From positions 1 through 7,486 of the forward strand of contig CAKZZR010000193.1 in NCBI GenBank assembly GCA_937885475.1: a stretch of DNA of 7,486 nucleotides. The letters run 5' to 3'. The notes beneath the pieces are model-generated. The model did no database searches, was not told the origin of the DNA, and worked only from the letters and a program-made list of their open reading frames with translations. Every line of letters starts with the position of its first letter. Positions within the stretch are counted from its first letter, which is position 1. Positions 5,204 to 7,486 of the stretch are shown here, piece after piece. This stretch comes from an uncultured Treponema sp. Lineage in GTDB: Bacteria > Spirochaetota > Spirochaetia > Treponematales > Treponemataceae. The position numbers and the translations under genes were made by a program.

Positions 5204-7486
5204 CTTTGTCTTTTTTACATGCACATTCGTCGCGCTTTTTTTTGCCATGCTGTTCTGGGAGGACTTGAACCGCACGTCAAAACGGAACGACCGCGAGGTT
5301 ATTGCGACCATCTCCTTCAAAAAACGCACCGCACAGCGAAAATTTGACGACCGCGTAGTGTGGGAGCGCATCACGCAGAATTCCCCGCTGTACAACGGAG
5401 ACATGATCCGCACCGCAGACCTTGCCGAGGCGGTGGTAACGTTCAACGAGGGAACCGTCCTCAATCTTACTGAGAACACCATGCTTCAGATTTATTTTTC
5501 TGACGAGAAGGGACTTGAGGTAAGCATGTCAGGCGGAGAGGTGCAGGTTGACACCGCCGCAACCTCAAAGGCGAACATAACCTTTACGGACGGAACAGAA
5601 ATCAAGGTTTCGGAAGGCTCTGCGCTCAGCGCAAAGACGGAGGACGACGGAAAGAAGAACATAGAGGTAAAGAACGGCGGCGCGTTTTTCTCCAAGCCAG
5701 AGGGCGGAACGGAGCTTCTGTATGCGGGCGAGTCCGCGGGAATCACCAAGGAAGGAACGGCTGTGCGGAATCCCGTTACGGTTACGTCCGTGCCCAGCGT
5801 GCTTCAGCTGCTGAATACCAAGAACAGCCCGCTTCCGGTAAAGCTTGAATGGAAAAAGGAGCCGTCTGTTCCTGAGCGGATTGTGGTGCAGACCTCGCGC
5901 ACAAAGGATTTTGCCGTCATAGACAGCGAGCGTTTTTTTGAGAAGGCAAGCTCCGCCGTCGTTCAGCTGGAGGAAGGCGTGTTGTGGTGGCGCATTTTTG
6001 CCGAAAAGCAGCTTGACAAGGCTGTGAGCGGAAAAATCACCGTAGAAAAAGCGCTGCCACCGACCCCGGCCTTCCCGCTTGAAAAAAGCACTTTGGAATT
6101 CCGCTCCGAGCCTGACGTAACGCTCCGCTGGAACGGAAATTCCTTTGCCGACCGCTACCGCATCCTCGTCTCTCGCTCGCCGGACATGAAGAATCCTGTG
6201 GTGCAGGGTGAGACACAGGCGGAATCGATTTCGTTCGCCTCGCTTTCTGAGGGTGAATACTGGTGGTCGGTCGCACCGTACTACGAGCTTCATTCAATGG
6301 GCTGGGCAGATGCCGGCGCAATTTCCTCGTTCGTGCTTAAAAAAACGCGCGAGCTTAAGGCTCCGCAGCTTGCCTCTCCGTTTGACGGCGCAAAAATCGT
6401 CTATAAAGAAAGTCCTGCGGTCTCGTTCCTGTGGAAGTCCGACGTTGAGGACGCGTCGTACACGCTTGAGGTTTCAAAGAACGCAGAATTCAACGACATC
6501 CTGTATTCCAAGCGCACGACCGAACGCCGCGCCTCGGAAGCATTCGCGCCGGACACAGCGGGAACCTTCTATTGGCGCGTGCGCCGTGATTACGGCGGCG
6601 AGGATAAGAATCCGCTTTCTGAGGTGCGGCGCTTTACGCTCTCAAAATACGTTCCGGGGCAGAACAAGCTACTGTATCCGCCGGAATCCTTTGCCGCAGA
6701 GCAGCAGAAAATTGCGTCCGTTAGTTTTATGTGGAAGCGTGCTGAAGAGGAATCAGATTCCGTTTCCGTCATTCAGGTTTCGCGCAAGAAGGACTTCTGC
6801 GAAACTGAATTTGAGAGCCGGTGCGAGGGCGAATCGTTCAGCGGCATGACCTTGGGCGAAGGCGCGTGGTGGTGGCGAGCCGGCGTGCGCCGTTCTGACG
6901 GTACGGAATCCTTTGCCGAACCGCGCCTGCTTACCGTCCTTAAGGAGCTTGAAAAGCCGGAGCTGCTGTTCCCGGCTCAGAACGGCTCCGTTGCAAGCTG
7001 GAACGGCTCAAAGATTCCGGTTGCATGGAAAAAGGTTTCTGGCGCGGATGTGTACAACGTTCGCATCTTTGACGCGGATGATGTGCTTGTCTCTGAACTG
7101 CCGGAAGAAAAAGGCAGCTCCGCACTGTTCGCGTTGCCGTTGGGCTCGTACAAGTGCCGCATTCAGGCGGTTTCTGCAGAAACAGACTCGTCGCCGCTCC
7201 GCACCAGCGCAAGCGTCGCCGTCGCGTTCACCGTGCGCCCGCCGGATGCCGTCCGCCTTGTTTTGCCGGAAGAAAAAAAGACGGTGGACGGACTTTATGC
7301 ACTGCGCAGCCCGCTTGCATTCTCCTGGAACGATGGCAGGGACAAGGCAGAGCGCTATGAGTTCATCCTTAAGAACCGCGCCACCGGAAAAATCGTTGAG
7401 CGCGTTCCGACGGCAAAAAATACCGTGTCGCTTAAGAGGCTCCCGGCGGGCGAGTATACCTATTCCGTGCGTGCCCCAACCGCAGA
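5163..7486 (+). CDS. Membrane-anchored FecR-domain protein with tandem Ig/Fn3-like repeats (C-terminus beyond the window)
   Basis: The reading frame stays open for 774 codons to the window edge. The N-terminus MKKKIKFK is followed by one hydrophobic segment (about 14-32) with no lipobox or clear cleavage site, so it is probably an uncleaved anchor with the rest in the periplasm. A FecR-type beta domain follows (about 46-185), with the signature SPLYNGDMIRT (74-84) and FNEGTVLNLTENT (94-106). After it come six beta-sandwich-like repeats of about 95 residues. Classical FecR proteins have a cytoplasmic N-terminal helix bundle that binds a sigma factor; this one has only about 13 residues before the membrane, so an anti-sigma role is unlikely. 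Its start lies inside the cyclase gene (41-nt overlap, another frame), pointing to coordinated expression. From memory, Treponema pallidum has a FecR-domain protein reported to bind fibronectin (Tp0483) encoded near a cyclase gene; whether this is its counterpart needs alignment. The exact role is unknown: peptidoglycan or ligand binding, adhesion, or partnership with the cyclase are all possible. Confidence 0.85.
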   Translation, partial: MKKKIKFKSPLADSFVFFTCTFVALFFAMLFWEDLNRTSKRNDREVIATISFKKRTAQRKFDDRVVWERITQNSPLYNGDMIRTADLAEAVVTFNEGTVLNLTENTMLQIYFSDEKGLEVSMSGGEVQVDTAATSKANITFTDGTEIKVSEGSALSAKTEDDGKKNIEVKNGGAFFSKPEGGTELLYAGESAGITKEGTAVRNPVTVTSVPSVLQLLNTKNSPLPVKLEWKKEPSVPERIVVQTSRTKDFAVIDSERFFEKASSAVVQLEEGVLWWRIFAEKQLDKAVSGKITVEKALPPTPAFPLEKSTLEFRSEPDVTLRWNGNSFADRYRILVSRSPDMKNPVVQGETQAESISFASLSEGEYWWSVAPYYELHSMGWADAGAISSFVLKKTRELKAPQLASPFDGAKIVYKESPAVSFLWKSDVEDASYTLEVSKNAEFNDILYSKRTTERRASEAFAPDTAGTFYWRVRRDYGGEDKNPLSEVRRFTLSKYVPGQNKLLYPPESFAAEQQKIASVSFMWKRAEEESDSVSVIQVSRKKDFCETEFESRCEGESFSGMTLGEGAWWWRAGVRRSDGTESFAEPRLLTVLKELEKPELLFPAQNGSVASWNGSKIPVAWKKVSGADVYNVRIFDADDVLVSELPEEKGSSALFALPLGSYKCRIQAVSAETDSSPLRTSASVAVAFTVRPPDAVRLVLPEEKKTVDGLYALRSPLAFSWNDGRDKAERYEFILKNRATGKIVERVPTAKNTVSLKRLPAGEYTYSVRAPTA
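5787..7486 (+). repeat. Six tandem ~95-residue Trp-containing beta repeats within the FecR-domain protein
   Basis: Approximate residue limits are 209-300, 301-396, 397-495, 496-596, 597-695 and 696 to the window edge. Each has a strand with a conserved Trp near its start (LEWKK, LRWNG, FLWKS, FMWKR, VAWKK, FSWND). Most then have a (Y)-x-(L/V)-x-V-S motif, and a closing Gly followed by an aromatic pair (VLWWRI, EYWWSV, TFYWRV, AWWWRA, then the divergent SYKCRI and YTYSVR). Repeats 2 to 5 are joined by short Pro-containing linkers such as LKAP and LEKP. The repeats are similar in pattern but not near-identical in DNA, so they are old duplications and not a recent expansion. This layout resembles fibronectin type III or Ig-like modules of surface proteins. 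Confidence 0.7.

Noticed and set aside
4278..5243. T8 tracts at 4278-4285, 5026-5033 and 5236-5243, considered as phase-variable slippage sites
   Set aside because: They encode Phe-containing motifs that the proteins need (FFSD, SFFSD, LFF) and are not longer than expected for TTT Phe codons in tandem. No frame-shifted alternative product is apparent.
5565..6293. Long open frame on the minus strand opposite the FecR gene, and another on the plus strand in a different frame at 6208-6849
   Set aside because: Their translations are Arg/Ser-rich without domain patterns, no ribosome site or promoter supports them, and the overlapping FecR frame has clear domain and repeat structure. They are by-products of GC-rich coding DNA.

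Overview
The window looks like chromosomal DNA from a spirochete, most likely a Treponema-like member of the Spirochaetales with middling-to-high GC. This is inferred from gene content and architecture: a HrpA-type DEAH helicase, a CapA-like lipoprotein, a membrane-bound class III adenylate cyclase with a Cache-like sensor, and a membrane-anchored FecR protein carrying tandem Trp-containing beta repeats. No rRNA, tRNA or other species marker is present, so the genus is a suggestion only.

Layout. The left third (1-2523) is a leftward unit. capA-like lipoprotein gene (2523 to 1351) comes first and overlaps by 10 nt the start of a hrpA-like helicase gene (1360 to 1), which runs off the left edge. 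The right two thirds are a rightward unit. A class IIIb adenylate cyclase (2795-5203) overlaps by 41 nt a FecR-domain protein gene (5163 onward), which runs off the right edge. Coding density is very high; the only real gap is the 271-bp divergent region 2524-2794.

The divergent region is the most structured non-coding part. It has a well-formed rightward promoter (TTGAAA, 17 bp, TATAAT at 2549-2577). It also has a leftward TATAAT (2537-2532) so close to capA that the transcript would be nearly leaderless. The two promoters overlap. The rightward transcript would start near 2584 and carry a leader of about 210 nt that contains a 112-nt near-continuous stem-loop (2627-2738). Both wobble pairs in this stem are U-G in the rightward RNA and would be A-C mismatches in the opposite RNA.

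Functional picture. The rightward pair looks like an envelope-sensing cAMP module. The cyclase has an unusual Lys/Arg-rich cytoplasmic N-terminal helix, a periplasmic sensor domain between two membrane segments, a HAMP linker, and a catalytic domain with all metal, adenine, ribose and transition-state residues present. Its overlapping partner is an N-terminally anchored periplasmic protein with one FecR domain and at least six Ig/Fn3-like repeats of about 95 residues. A physical or regulatory link between them is inferred from gene overlap and shared location; it is not shown by the sequence. The leftward pair joins a probable surface or periplasmic metallophosphatase-like lipoprotein to an RNA helicase, with no obvious shared pathway.
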